64,000 nucleotides of DNA. Source: Arthrobacter gallicola (GTDB taxonomy: Bacteria; Actinomycetota; Actinomycetes; Actinomycetales; Micrococcaceae). The notes under the pieces were generated by a model, which worked only from the letters and a program-made list of their open reading frames with translations, ran no database searches and was not told the DNA's origin. Made by a program: the position numbers and the translations under genes. The stretch lies in contig NZ_JACSQD010000003.1 of assembly GCF_014836775.1 (NCBI RefSeq), positions 1 through 64,000 of the forward strand, given 5' to 3'. Positions 16,060-24,984 of the stretch are shown piece by piece. Position 1 is the first letter of the stretch. Every line of letters starts with the position of its first letter.

Positions 16060-16944
16060 TTATTTGTGCTCGCCTTCCTTGGCGAGGACGTAGTTGTAGA
16101 CCACTTCTTCGCCGGCCGGACCGTCTGTGCGGGGCAGGGGATCAAGCATGAGCTCAGGCTTGACTGCCGAGGCGATGTCGTCTGCGTTGTGGGGATCGCC
16201 GGGGAAGTACAGCTGCTGGGTTACGGGCTGGTACCCGGGCGCGGAGACCTTGATGTGGATGTGCGCGGGGCGCCAGGCATGCCACCCCGCCGCGCTGATC
16301 AGCTGGCCGCAGGCTCCGTCAGTGGGAATCTGGTAGGGCGCCGGACGCATCGTATTGATTTCGAAGCGGCCGTCGTCATCCGCCTTAACAGTGGCGCGGA
16401 AGAGCCAGTCGGGGAGCCCCGGGGCGTACTGCGAGTAGAAGCCGGCGCTGTCCGCGTGCCAGATCTCTACCTGGGCATTCTTGATCGGGTTGCCTTCTGT
16501 GTCCGTGAAGCGGCCGCTGAACAGCAAAGGGGTGCCCTCTTCACCGTCGCGCATCTCCACGGTGGCCGGTGTTTGGAGCACGGGGGAGTCCGGAACGTAG
16601 TACGGTCCTTCGATAGTGCCCACGGTTCCGGGACGGTCCTGCGAGTTGACATCCTCCACTGTGTGTTCCAGCCACACATCAAGGAACAGCGGCCACTCCC
16701 CGTCTGTCCCCACCTTGATGAGCCAGGCTTTGAGTGCGTTGTATTCCTCGTAGGTGACTTCGTGTTCTACGACGAGGTCATTAGCAGCTTTGATGAGTGC
16801 TCCCGCCAGCAGACTCACCCGCTCCTTCGGCACATCCAGCCGCGCCAGCTTGCCCGAAGCGGTGAACCGTTCAGTCGCCTTGGATCCGGCTTCGACTGCA
16901 GTGCCTTCGTTCTCGCTGCGGACGTCCGTGTGCGTCTCAGTCAT
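16060..16944 (-). CDS. catA: Catechol 1,2-dioxygenase
   Basis: The 294-aa intradiol dioxygenase cleaves catechol to cis,cis-muconate. The four non-heme Fe(III) ligands are visible: Tyr in GPYYVPDSP, Tyr in PAPYQIPTDG, and two His in WRPAHIHIKV. The helical N-terminal dimerisation domain is present. I use the ATG at 16944 (MTETHTDVRS), because the AAGGAG upstream is too close to the earlier ATG at 16956 but fits this one, helped by a second GGAG. It heads the catA-benE transcript and diverges from benA. Confidence 0.93.
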   Translation of the reverse strand: MTETHTDVRSENEGTAVEAGSKATERFTASGKLARLDVPKERVSLLAGALIKAANDLVVEHEVTYEEYNALKAWLIKVGTDGEWPLFLDVWLEHTVEDVNSQDRPGTVGTIEGPYYVPDSPVLQTPATVEMRDGEEGTPLLFSGRFTDTEGNPIKNAQVEIWHADSAGFYSQYAPGLPDWLFRATVKADDDGRFEINTMRPAPYQIPTDGACGQLISAAGWHAWRPAHIHIKVSAPGYQPVTQQLYFPGDPHNADDIASAVKPELMLDPLPRTDGPAGEEVVYNYVLAKEGEHK

Positions 16945-17275
16945 GTTGATCTCCATACTCCTTATGTGAACTGGGGGTCAGGAAAAGGCCCTGTACCCGT
17001 TGCGATCCCCTGTTGACCGCCGTCGCTGCGGCACTCCGGCGGCTTGTGATGCCTGTCTCATCGTAGGGTCCGAATAAGGACGCTACAAATATCGATTAGG
17101 CCGGTTTTTTGTCACGGCGCTTACATAAAGACACCCTTGGTCAACCCTAGGGTTTTACCTGATGTGAGAGCCGTCACGATAGGGAAGAGTTGCCTGGCGA
17201 ACGTCCTTCGGGGCACCGCGGGTTGGCTTGGACTTCCCGCTCATCCGTCCAGCACTCTCCAATGAAGGAGCCGCC
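16945..17275. promoter_or_regulatory. Divergent catA/benA control region (331 nt)
   Basis: No gene is present. Two symmetric elements stand out: an imperfect inverted repeat GTAGGGTCC-6 nt-GGACGCTAC (17063-17086, one mismatch) and the perfect 12-bp palindrome AACCCTAGGGTT (17143-17154). An AT-rich stretch near 17085-17110 lies between them. These are the best candidate binding sites for the LAL regulator encoded downstream of benD, or for CatR. Regulator assignment is inference. Confidence 0.5.
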
Positions 17276-18652
17276 ATGACCGAGAACCTGAACCATGTCC
17301 GGGAGGTCCTTGCCGACGCAGTGGTTGACGATCGCGAGAACGGAGTCATCCGGGCTAAACGCGAGATTTTCACCGATCAAGAGATTTTCGAACTTGAGAT
17401 GAAGCACATCTTCGAAGGTAACTGGGTATACCTCGCTCACGAGTCCCAGATCCCTAATGTGGGGGACTACTTCACCACCACGATCGGCCGGACTCCCGTA
17501 GTGATTACCCGTGGCAAGGACGGGAACCTCAACTGCATCGTCAATGCCTGCTCCCACCGCGGCGCGATGCTGTGCCGCCGTAAGACGGACAACCGCACGA
17601 CTTTCACCTGCCCGTTTCACGGCTGGACGTTCAAGAACTCGGGCGAGCTTCTCAAGGTCAAGGACTCCCGCAACGCCGGCTATCCGGAGACCTTCAACAA
17701 GGAGGGTTCCCATGACCTCACTAAGGTTGCCCGCTTTGACTCCTACCGCGGTTTCCTCTTTGGCTCCCTGAAAGCGGAGGTCCTCCCGCTCGAGGAGCAC
17801 CTGGGTGATGCCACTAAAGTGATTGACTCCATCGTGGACCAGTCTCCGGAAGGGCTCGAGGTACTGCGCGGGTCCTCCACCTACACCTACGACGGCAACT
17901 GGAAGGTACAGGCAGAGAACGGCGCGGACGGTTACCACGTGACCGCCGTGCACTGGAACTACGCTGCCACGACCGCACGCCGCGGGGCCGGCGACTCCGC
18001 CAATACGACCAAAGCCATGGATGCCGGCAAATGGGGCAAGGTGAAGGGCGGCTTCTATTCCTACGACCACGGACACCTGCTGTTGTGGCAGGAATGGACC
18101 AATCCGGAGGACCGCCCCCTGTGGGACCGCCGTGATGAGCTGGTGGCGAAGTACGGCGAGGAGATGTCCAACTTCATGATCAACATCTCTCGGAACCTCT
18201 GCCTGTATCCGAATGTCTACATCATGGACCAGTTCTCCTCGCAGATCCGTCACTTCCGCCCCATTTCCGCGGACCAGACCGAGGTAACGATCTACTGCAT
18301 CGCACCCAAGGGCGAATCGCCGGAGAACCGGTCCAAGCGCATCCGCCAGTATGAGGACTTCTTCAACGCCACCGGCATGGCAACTCCCGACGACCTTGAG
18401 GAGTTCAGGTCCTGCAATAAGACCTACTGGGCAACCTCGGCGCCCTGGAACGACATGACCCGTGGCTCCACCCATGAGATTGCAGGTCCCGACGAACAGG
18501 CCCAGTCGCTGGGGATGACCAAGGTTATAGCCTCCGGCGTACGCACTGAGGACGAGGGGCTCTACCCGATCCAGCACCGGTACTGGAAGGAAGTCATGGA
18601 CCAGGCACTGGCAGAGGAGCAGGCTCCGAAAGCCGTGCCCGCCACCGCCTGA
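17276..18652 (+). CDS. benA: Benzoate 1,2-dioxygenase, large (alpha) subunit
   Basis: The product is 458 aa. The Rieske [2Fe-2S] ligands are C92-x-H94 and C112-x2-H115 ([16 protein letters not shown]). The mononuclear iron site is in [13 protein letters not shown], with H221, H226 and bridging D218. It dihydroxylates benzoate to the cis-diol. ATG 17276 follows GAAGGAGCCGCC. It heads benABCD and the LAL regulator gene, with 36 nt to benB. Confidence 0.95.
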   Translation: MTENLNHVREVLADAVVDDRENGVIRAKREIFTDQEIFELEMKHIFEGNWVYLAHESQIPNVGDYFTTTIGRTPVVITRGKDGNLNCIVNACSHRGAMLCRRKTDNRTTFTCPFHGWTFKNSGELLKVKDSRNAGYPETFNKEGSHDLTKVARFDSYRGFLFGSLKAEVLPLEEHLGDATKVIDSIVDQSPEGLEVLRGSSTYTYDGNWKVQAENGADGYHVTAVHWNYAATTARRGAGDSANTTKAMDAGKWGKVKGGFYSYDHGHLLLWQEWTNPEDRPLWDRRDELVAKYGEEMSNFMINISRNLCLYPNVYIMDQFSSQIRHFRPISADQTEVTIYCIAPKGESPENRSKRIRQYEDFFNATGMATPDDLEEFRSCNKTYWATSAPWNDMTRGSTHEIAGPDEQAQSLGMTKVIASGVRTEDEGLYPIQHRYWKEVMDQALAEEQAPKAVPATA

Positions 18653-18688
18653 CCGAGACCACCTGGAACCAGAGAGAGACCACCACCA

Positions 18689-19222
18689 ATGACCAACCTG
18701 AGAACGCCGGCGGCGGTAAAGACCGCTGATGAGATTGCCACCTTGGAAACTGTCCGGGCCTTCCTGTACAAAGAAGCCCGCCTGCTCGATGACCGCCAGT
18801 TTGATGAGTGGCTCCAGTGCTACCACCCCGATTCCGAATTCTGGATGCCTGCATGGGACGTCGACGACCGGTTGACCGAGGACCCGCAGAAAGAAATCTC
18901 ACTCATCTATTACGACAACCGCGGCGGCATCGAGGACCGCGTTTTCCGGATCAAGACGGACCGCTCCTCAGCCACCTCCCTCCCGGAGCCCCGCACCGGG
19001 CACAACATCACAGACGTAGAAATTCTGGAGCACGACGGCGGCCGGGTGAAAGTTCGCTTCAACTGGTTCACCTTGTACTTCCGCTACAACACCACGGACA
19101 CGTACTTCGGGAGCAGTTTCTACACGATTGATCTCACCGGCAGGGAACCGGTGATCATGCAGAAAAAGGTAGTGCTAAAGAACGACTACATCCACCACGT
19201 GGTGGACGTCTACATGGTCTGA
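18689..19222 (+). CDS. benB: Benzoate 1,2-dioxygenase, small (beta) subunit
   Basis: The product is 177 aa, the normal size for ring-hydroxylating dioxygenase beta subunits (SnoaL-like fold). Family-typical segments are FLYKEARLLDDRQFDEWL, YYDNRGGIEDRVFRI and the C-terminal KNDYIHHVVDVYMV. It has a structural role in the alpha3beta3 oxygenase. GAGAGAG lies about 12 nt upstream of the ATG. Confidence 0.94.
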   Translation: MTNLRTPAAVKTADEIATLETVRAFLYKEARLLDDRQFDEWLQCYHPDSEFWMPAWDVDDRLTEDPQKEISLIYYDNRGGIEDRVFRIKTDRSSATSLPEPRTGHNITDVEILEHDGGRVKVRFNWFTLYFRYNTTDTYFGSSFYTIDLTGREPVIMQKKVVLKNDYIHHVVDVYMV

Positions 19223-19346
19223 CGGCCGCACCCCGGTGCCAGGCGCATCACTGGCACCAGTCTTGACCATTTCGAATCACGTGCCCAAACGAGGCATGTC
19301 CGCATTTTTCCGGGTCGCGAAGACGCGCCCCAGCCAGGAGGAAATT

Positions 19347-20918
19347 ATGGGCCACAAAGTAGCCCTCAGCTTTGAGGATGGCGTCACCAAAGTCATCAAG
19401 GTCGGTGACTATGAGACGGTGATGGACGCTGCGTACAAGGCACGCATCAACATTCCATCGGACTGCCGCGACGGTGCGTGCGGCACCTGCAAGGCCTTTT
19501 GCGATTCCGGCTCGTTCGATCCGGGGGACTTCATCGAGGACGCGATGACTGAGGAGGAGCTCGACAAGGGCTACATGCTCACCTGCCAGGCGGTTCCGGA
19601 GTCTGATCTGGCCATTCAGATCCCTGCCACCTCGGAATCCGCCAAAACCTCAGCCAGCGTCTTCACCGCCACCGTGAAGGAACTCACCAAACACTCGGAA
19701 ACCACGGTTTCCTTCACCCTTGAGGTTGAAAACAGGGATGCGCTGGCGTTCCTTCCTGGCCAATACGTCAACCTCAAGGTTCCCGGAACCGATGCGGAAC
19801 GATCATATTCGTTCAGCAGCGGCCCCGAGGTGAAGGATGCATCGTTCATGGTGCGGGTAACCCCACAGGGCGCCATGTCCGAATACTTGCGCGACCGGGC
19901 GGCTGTGGGTGACACCATCGAGTTCACGGGTCCCTACGGGTCATTCTTCCTGCGTGAGCCCAAACGTCCTCTGCTGCTCCTGGCAGGGGGAACCGGTCTC
20001 GCGCCGCTCCTGTCCATCCTCGAAAAGCTATCGGAGAACCCGCCGCCGTCACCAGTCCACCTGATCTACGGTCTGACCCGCGAGGCCGACATTGCCGGCC
20101 TTGACTGGCTGCGGGAATATGAGGCGAAGGTGCCCGGCTTTACCTGGGACTACATTGCTTCCGAACCCGGTACCTCCGCTCCCCACACGGGCTATGTCAC
20201 ACAGATCATTGAGCCCTCGCACCTGAACGACGGCGACGTTGACATTTATCTGTGCGGACCGCCTCCCATGGTCAACGCCGTTTCCAAATGGCTCGACGCT
20301 GAAGGCATCACGCCCGCCAACTACTACTTCGAGCGGTTCGCGCCCAAGGATGCCACGGGTGGGGACGCCGAAACCGGTGCGCCGGCACCCGTAGAGAGAA
20401 TCCAGGCCGAAGGCGACACCATGAGCCGCGGTGAGGCTCTCTCTTCGCTGGAAACCGGCCGGCTGGAATTCGGCAAGGAGGACAGCTTCGCCCAGCTGGA
20501 CGCCCGTATGGGCCTCGAGCTTGCAGTGAGCGAATTGATGCTGGGCCGCCTCAGCGAGGAGCAGCTGCACCAGTTCCGGCGGCTCGCCGAAGCCACCACA
20601 CCATCGGTAACTTCCGGCAGCATTCAGCAACCGGATGAATTCGCACGAACCAACGAAGAGTTCCACGAATACCTCTTTACGATCTGCGAAAATCCCATGC
20701 TGCTTGAGTCCTACCGCCGGCTCGACGTCCACGCGCAGATGGCTGCCGCCCTTGAGGAGGGCAGTCCTATCTTCGAACGGGTCACCGAGGACCACCTTGC
20801 TCTCGTTGCCGGTTTTGAGCGCCTGGACAAGGAGCGGGTGAGGGAGATCATCATGGGTCACGCACGCGACGCTAAGGAAACCATGGCCGGAGCGATCGTC
20901 GCCAAGGTCGCCGGCTGA
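19347..20918 (+). CDS. benC: Benzoate dioxygenase reductase BenC with extra C-terminal FCD-like domain
   Basis: The product is 523 aa, well above the roughly 340 aa of proteobacterial BenC. Residues 1-95 are a plant-type ferredoxin (CRDGACGTCKAFC plus a later Cys). Residues 100-335 are an FNR module with FAD motif ERSYSFSSG, NAD motif GGTGLAPLLS and CGPPPMV. After a linker, residues about 383-515 resemble the FCD ligand-binding domain of GntR regulators (ELAVSELMLGRLSEEQL, NEEFHEYLF, TEDHLALVAGFERLD, GHARDAKETM), with three of the usual metal-site His but Asn where Asp is common. No helix-turn-helix is present. ATG 19347 follows AGGAGGAAATT. The stop overlaps the benD start. Confidence 0.92.
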   Translation: MGHKVALSFEDGVTKVIKVGDYETVMDAAYKARINIPSDCRDGACGTCKAFCDSGSFDPGDFIEDAMTEEELDKGYMLTCQAVPESDLAIQIPATSESAKTSASVFTATVKELTKHSETTVSFTLEVENRDALAFLPGQYVNLKVPGTDAERSYSFSSGPEVKDASFMVRVTPQGAMSEYLRDRAAVGDTIEFTGPYGSFFLREPKRPLLLLAGGTGLAPLLSILEKLSENPPPSPVHLIYGLTREADIAGLDWLREYEAKVPGFTWDYIASEPGTSAPHTGYVTQIIEPSHLNDGDVDIYLCGPPPMVNAVSKWLDAEGITPANYYFERFAPKDATGGDAETGAPAPVERIQAEGDTMSRGEALSSLETGRLEFGKEDSFAQLDARMGLELAVSELMLGRLSEEQLHQFRRLAEATTPSVTSGSIQQPDEFARTNEEFHEYLFTICENPMLLESYRRLDVHAQMAAALEEGSPIFERVTEDHLALVAGFERLDKERVREIIMGHARDAKETMAGAIVAKVAG

Positions 20919-21745
20919 TGGTGCGGCCGTACGCAGGACAGTTCCTTACTCCCGGCCGCTACGCAGGAAAAGTAGCGCTGGTGACCGGTGCCGCCCAGGG
21001 AATCGGCCGGAAGGTGGCCGAGCGGATCAGTGCCGAGGGTGGTGCCGTGGTCCTCGTGGACCGTGCGGAGCTGGTCCATGAAGTGGCGCAGGGGATCCTG
21101 GAGGCTGAGCAGGATTCCGGTTCAGGAGGCTCCGCGACCTCGGTGACTGCAGATCTGGAGACGTTTACCGGAGCCCAGCAGGCAGTTGAGGCGGCGCTGG
21201 CCGCCCACGGCCGGGTCGACGTGCTGGTCAACAACGTTGGCGGGACCATTTGGGCCCGCCCCTACGAAGAGTACGACGAGGACAAGATCGAACGCGAGAT
21301 CCGCCGCTCGCTTTTTCCAACTCTGTGGATGTGCCGAGCCGTGCTGCCGGCCATGCTGCAACAGGGCTCAGGTACCATCGTCAACGTTTCCTCGGTAGCC
21401 ACCCGCGGGCTGCACCGCGTGCCGTACGCGGCGGCAAAAGGAGGCGTCAACGCTTTGACTCAGTCGTTGGCGATGGAGGTGGGTGGACGCGGCATCCGTG
21501 TGGTGGCTACAGCACCCGGCGGAACCGAGGCGCCACCACGCAAGGTCAAGCGAGGGCCAGAGGCCGAATCGGCCCGGGAAAAGGCCTGGTACCAGGTGAT
21601 TGTTGACCAAAGCGTTGATTCGTCCTTTTTGAAGCGCTACGCGACCTTGGACGAACAAGCCGCTCCAATCGTCTTCCTCGGATCCGACGAAGCGTCCTAC
21701 CTGACCGGAAGCATTCTTCCAGTCGCTGGCGGGGACCTGGGCTGA
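20918..21745 (+). CDS. benD: Benzoate cis-diol dehydrogenase (SDR family)
   Basis: The product is 275 aa. It oxidises and decarboxylates the benzoate cis-diol to catechol with NAD+. SDR signatures are TGAAQGIGRK (cofactor), NNVGG, and the Ser...YAAAK catalytic set (VPYAAAKGG). The ATG overlaps the benC stop by one base (TGATG), so the two are translationally coupled. About 60 nt separate it from the regulator gene. Confidence 0.93.
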   Translation: MVRPYAGQFLTPGRYAGKVALVTGAAQGIGRKVAERISAEGGAVVLVDRAELVHEVAQGILEAEQDSGSGGSATSVTADLETFTGAQQAVEAALAAHGRVDVLVNNVGGTIWARPYEEYDEDKIEREIRRSLFPTLWMCRAVLPAMLQQGSGTIVNVSSVATRGLHRVPYAAAKGGVNALTQSLAMEVGGRGIRVVATAPGGTEAPPRKVKRGPEAESAREKAWYQVIVDQSVDSSFLKRYATLDEQAAPIVFLGSDEASYLTGSILPVAGGDLG

Positions 21746-21792
21746 AGGCCTCCGCTGGCGGGCACCGGGCGAGTGCGGGCAGCCGGCTCCGG

Positions 21793-21798
21793 TAAAGT
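21793..21798 (+). promoter_or_regulatory. Putative -10 box of the LAL regulator gene (leaderless)
   Basis: TAAAGT lies 7 nt before ATG 21806, suggesting that the regulator can be transcribed separately from benABCD. Confidence 0.35.
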
Positions 21799-21805
21799 TG
21801 CGGCC

Positions 21806-24637
21806 ATGACAGCGGCCTCAAAACACGGTGAAGTGGAGGGGGACCTGTCTCTTGTTGGGCGGTCAGGGGTCTTTGAGAACCTCTCGGAGATTCTTCGCTC
21901 AGCCCGGAAAGGCGTGGTCCGCGCAGTTGTGATTACCGGGCCATCCGGGTCCGGGAAGACGGCAGTGCTCGAGCACTTTCTTGAGCACTGCCGCACGGCT
22001 GCCCGCGGCGTGCGCGTCTTGTCCGCCATGGGCGACGACTGGGAGGCGCAGTTTGCCCTCGCGGGCTACTCCCAGCTGATGCGCACGTTACCCTTGCGCT
22101 CGGTCAGGAATCACGACGTCGGACTGGCTTTGCGTTCCTGCCCCGTCGCCGGCCTTACTCCCGCCCAGGTGCTCAAATACGCCGCCACCCTCAGCGCCCA
22201 CCTCGAAGGACTGGAGCCTCATGGCAGCGTAGTTGTGGCCGTCGATGACGTCCACAAGCTCGATGTGGAAAGCCTGCGTATCCTTACCTTCGTTATGCGC
22301 CGGCTGCACGGAAAACGGATAATGTTCGTGCTCACGCTCAACCCCCATGACGCCGGACTTGTCCCCGCGGGCGCCCTGGACTTTCTGACGAGTCACAGGG
22401 TGGACACCATCGCGCTGACTCCGCTCACCCCGGAGGAGGTGCAGGATCTAGCCCGCAGGACCGCCGGCGTTGAGCTCGGCGCGAGCGCCGCCCACAGCCT
22501 GGTCCAGCACACCGGAGGGCTTGCGCGAGCGATCGTGGAGCTGCTCCAGGAACTGCCGGCGGAAACCTGGCAGACGTGGTTTCACTCTCTGCCGCCGACG
22601 TCCCGTGTGCGTGCCCGGGTGCGCAGTCTGATGGGCGCAGCGTCTCCGGTGCTGGTTGCCGTCGCTGAGGCGGCGTCTGTGCTTGGGCCCACGGCAAGCC
22701 TGGCCGACGTCGCTCTGGTCAGCGGCGTGGAGACGGTCATTCCGGCCCTGGATGAGGGACATCGCGCTGGGCTGTTGAGTCTGGCTGTTGACCAAGCACG
22801 TTCTTCGCTCACGTTCTATGAGCCAGGCACCGCCGAGGCCATCTACGAACAAATCGTTCCCAGCCGGCGAATTGCTCTCCACCGTCTGGCCGCAAAAACC
22901 GTGCAGACCGAGGCTGAACGGTTGGGCCACCGTGCCTCCGCCACACCCGGAGCGGACGAGTCGCTGGCGAAAGAGCTGGAGGAATTCGCCCGCCGTCAGG
23001 CCTTGATCGGCGCGTGGCAGGATGCCTCGACAGCCTTGTTTGCGGCTTCGCGGCTTTCTCTGGACATCCGGTCCCGGAATGACAGGCTGCTGAGGGCGGT
23101 GGACGCGCTGGTGGGATCCGGGAACATCTCCCAGGCCCAAATGTGGGCTGCGGCAGTGGACGCCCTGGACCCTTCTCCTCTTCGCTCGTCCGTGCTGGGC
23201 TATCTTTCCACCACGTCGGGACAGAACAACAGCGCCCGGAAGCACCTTGACGTGGCCTGGCGCACTTCCAGTCTGCATCGTGATCCGACAACCGCGGCGC
23301 AGGTGGCACAGCGCTTCGTCCTGCACGGAGTAGCGTCCTGGGACGGCCCGCTGATGACCACCTGGGCAGAAAAGGCGATGGGATTAACGCAGCCGGGAAC
23401 CCCCGCTCACATTGAATCAGAGGCCATTTACGGTCTGGGCTTGTATGCCCAGGGCCGGTTGGCCGATGCAGAGACCTCATACCGCCGGGCCTTCGAACAT
23501 GCCGCAGAGAACGCCCAGAAGCAGCGCGTACAGATGGGAGCCGGCTGGCTGGCACTGCGCCTTGACAACGCTGAGGCAGCCCTTGCGAACTTTGAGGCAG
23601 CGGCTCCCACAGAACACCGCGGCGGATCTATGCGGATTTCCTTGTGGGCCGAGGCCTGGCTGGCGCGGACTCACCTGGTGCTGGGTAACTGGGATGCAGC
23701 AGCGGACACTGTGGCCCGGGCATCCGTGCGCCTCGAGACCTCGCGAATGCCGCTGATCCGCCCCCTGCTCTACTGGACGGCGGCCGAACTCTGGTCCATG
23801 CGGGGAGACTGGGACCGGGCACGGTACTACGTTTCCCAGGCCGCAGTGCAGCCCGGGACGTACCGCGCCATGCAGGTGCCGGCGAGCCTTGCCCTGGCAC
23901 GCTTCCACGAGGCAAGAGCGGACTACGAAGGCGCTTTGGCTGTCCTCCAGCCTCTGGCGGAGTTGGACCCGTGGACCGAGAACCGGGTGTCCTTTTGGCC
24001 GTGGCAGGACACCTATATCAATGCCCTTGTGATGACGGACCAGCTCGACGCCGCCGAATCGTTCCTCACGAAGTTTGAAGCAATGCCTCGCGAGCGCGAA
24101 GTGCCCTCGGATATGGCGCGGATAGCGTGGGCGAGGGGCAGGCTTGTGGCCGCGCAGGGAGACGCTGACAGCGCCCGGGAACATTTCGAGGCGTCGCTGG
24201 GCTATTTGCGGGGACTCAATCGGCCGTACCTGCGGGCACGAGTGGGTTTTGCCTTCGGTCAAAGCATGCGCCGGGCGGGGAAACGGGGCCTGGCGTCATC
24301 GGTCCTGCGCGCCGCACGGAACCTGTACGATTCCCTGGGCGCGGCCACCTACGTGGAACGGTGCGACCGTGAGCTTAAGGCAACAGGCCTCGACGTCGGG
24401 AACGTGCGGGACGTCGCAGACCCCCTGCTCTCCGCTCTCAGCGAGCGCCACTTTCAGCTAACGGCCCAGGAAAGAGCCGTCGCCGAGCTGGTAGCGGGTG
24501 GAGCCACCAACAAGGAGGTTGCCCGGGCGCTGTTCCTTGCCGAAAAAACGGTGCAGTATCACTTGACCCGGCTCTACCGGAAGATGGGAATCCGCTCCCG
24601 GAGTGAGCTTGCGGGCGTTTATCACTCAAAGGCGTGA
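21806..24637 (+). CDS. LuxR family transcriptional regulator, LAL type (BenR-like)
   Basis: The product is 943 aa. The Walker A GPSGSGKT is at residues 45-52, VVAVDDVHKLD is the probable Walker B, a long TPR-like helical region follows, and a GerE/LuxR helix-turn-helix lies at the C-terminus (LTAQERAVAELVAGG, TNKEVARALFLAEKTVQYHL). LAL proteins are large ATP-binding activators. From memory, Corynebacterium glutamicum has a LuxR-type BenR at the same position after benD, so activation of ben/cat promoters is likely. ATG 21806 is preferred over 21773 because of the -10-like hexamer before it. Confidence 0.85.
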   Translation: MTAASKHGEVEGDLSLVGRSGVFENLSEILRSARKGVVRAVVITGPSGSGKTAVLEHFLEHCRTAARGVRVLSAMGDDWEAQFALAGYSQLMRTLPLRSVRNHDVGLALRSCPVAGLTPAQVLKYAATLSAHLEGLEPHGSVVVAVDDVHKLDVESLRILTFVMRRLHGKRIMFVLTLNPHDAGLVPAGALDFLTSHRVDTIALTPLTPEEVQDLARRTAGVELGASAAHSLVQHTGGLARAIVELLQELPAETWQTWFHSLPPTSRVRARVRSLMGAASPVLVAVAEAASVLGPTASLADVALVSGVETVIPALDEGHRAGLLSLAVDQARSSLTFYEPGTAEAIYEQIVPSRRIALHRLAAKTVQTEAERLGHRASATPGADESLAKELEEFARRQALIGAWQDASTALFAASRLSLDIRSRNDRLLRAVDALVGSGNISQAQMWAAAVDALDPSPLRSSVLGYLSTTSGQNNSARKHLDVAWRTSSLHRDPTTAAQVAQRFVLHGVASWDGPLMTTWAEKAMGLTQPGTPAHIESEAIYGLGLYAQGRLADAETSYRRAFEHAAENAQKQRVQMGAGWLALRLDNAEAALANFEAAAPTEHRGGSMRISLWAEAWLARTHLVLGNWDAAADTVARASVRLETSRMPLIRPLLYWTAAELWSMRGDWDRARYYVSQAAVQPGTYRAMQVPASLALARFHEARADYEGALAVLQPLAELDPWTENRVSFWPWQDTYINALVMTDQLDAAESFLTKFEAMPREREVPSDMARIAWARGRLVAAQGDADSAREHFEASLGYLRGLNRPYLRARVGFAFGQSMRRAGKRGLASSVLRAARNLYDSLGAATYVERCDRELKATGLDVGNVRDVADPLLSALSERHFQLTAQERAVAELVAGGATNKEVARALFLAEKTVQYHLTRLYRKMGIRSRSELAGVYHSKA

Positions 24638-24678
24638 CAGGCAGCGGCTGGTCCTCAGACCGGCTCAGCCCCGGGCGC

Positions 24679-24957
24679 TTACTTGATGTCAGAGGGGTGT
24701 TTGGCGAGGGGCACCACGGAAATCTGCATGTAGGGAAACAACGGCAGGTTCTGCAGGATCTCATGGAGTTCGTCGTGCGAATCGACGTCCAGTATTGAGT
24801 AGTTGGCGTACTTCCCCGCCACGCGCCAGATCTCCGGCCACTTACCCGAGCGCTGCAGTTGCTGCGAGTAGGCCTTCTCCGTGGCCTTGATCTCCGCCGC
24901 TTCGCGGGCCGGCATGTCGACGGGCAGGTTTACGTCCATGTGGACCAGGTACTTCAT
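24679..24957 (-). CDS. catC: Muconolactone delta-isomerase
   Basis: The product is 92 aa, the family length, beginning MKYLVHMDVNLP and containing EKAYSQQLQRSGKWPEIWRV, characteristic of CatC. It isomerises muconolactone to beta-ketoadipate enol-lactone. AAAGGGAACTC precedes the ATG. It is the last gene of catR-catB-catC, 27 nt after catB, and converges with the LAL regulator gene. Confidence 0.94.
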   Translation of the reverse strand: MKYLVHMDVNLPVDMPAREAAEIKATEKAYSQQLQRSGKWPEIWRVAGKYANYSILDVDSHDELHEILQNLPLFPYMQISVVPLAKHPSDIK

Positions 24958-24984
24958 GAGTTCCCTTTCGGTGGATGGGGAGGG

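Noticed and set aside
17174..18826. 550-aa frame antisense to benA
   Set aside because: It is a shadow of benA; composition is skewed and no start signal is seen.
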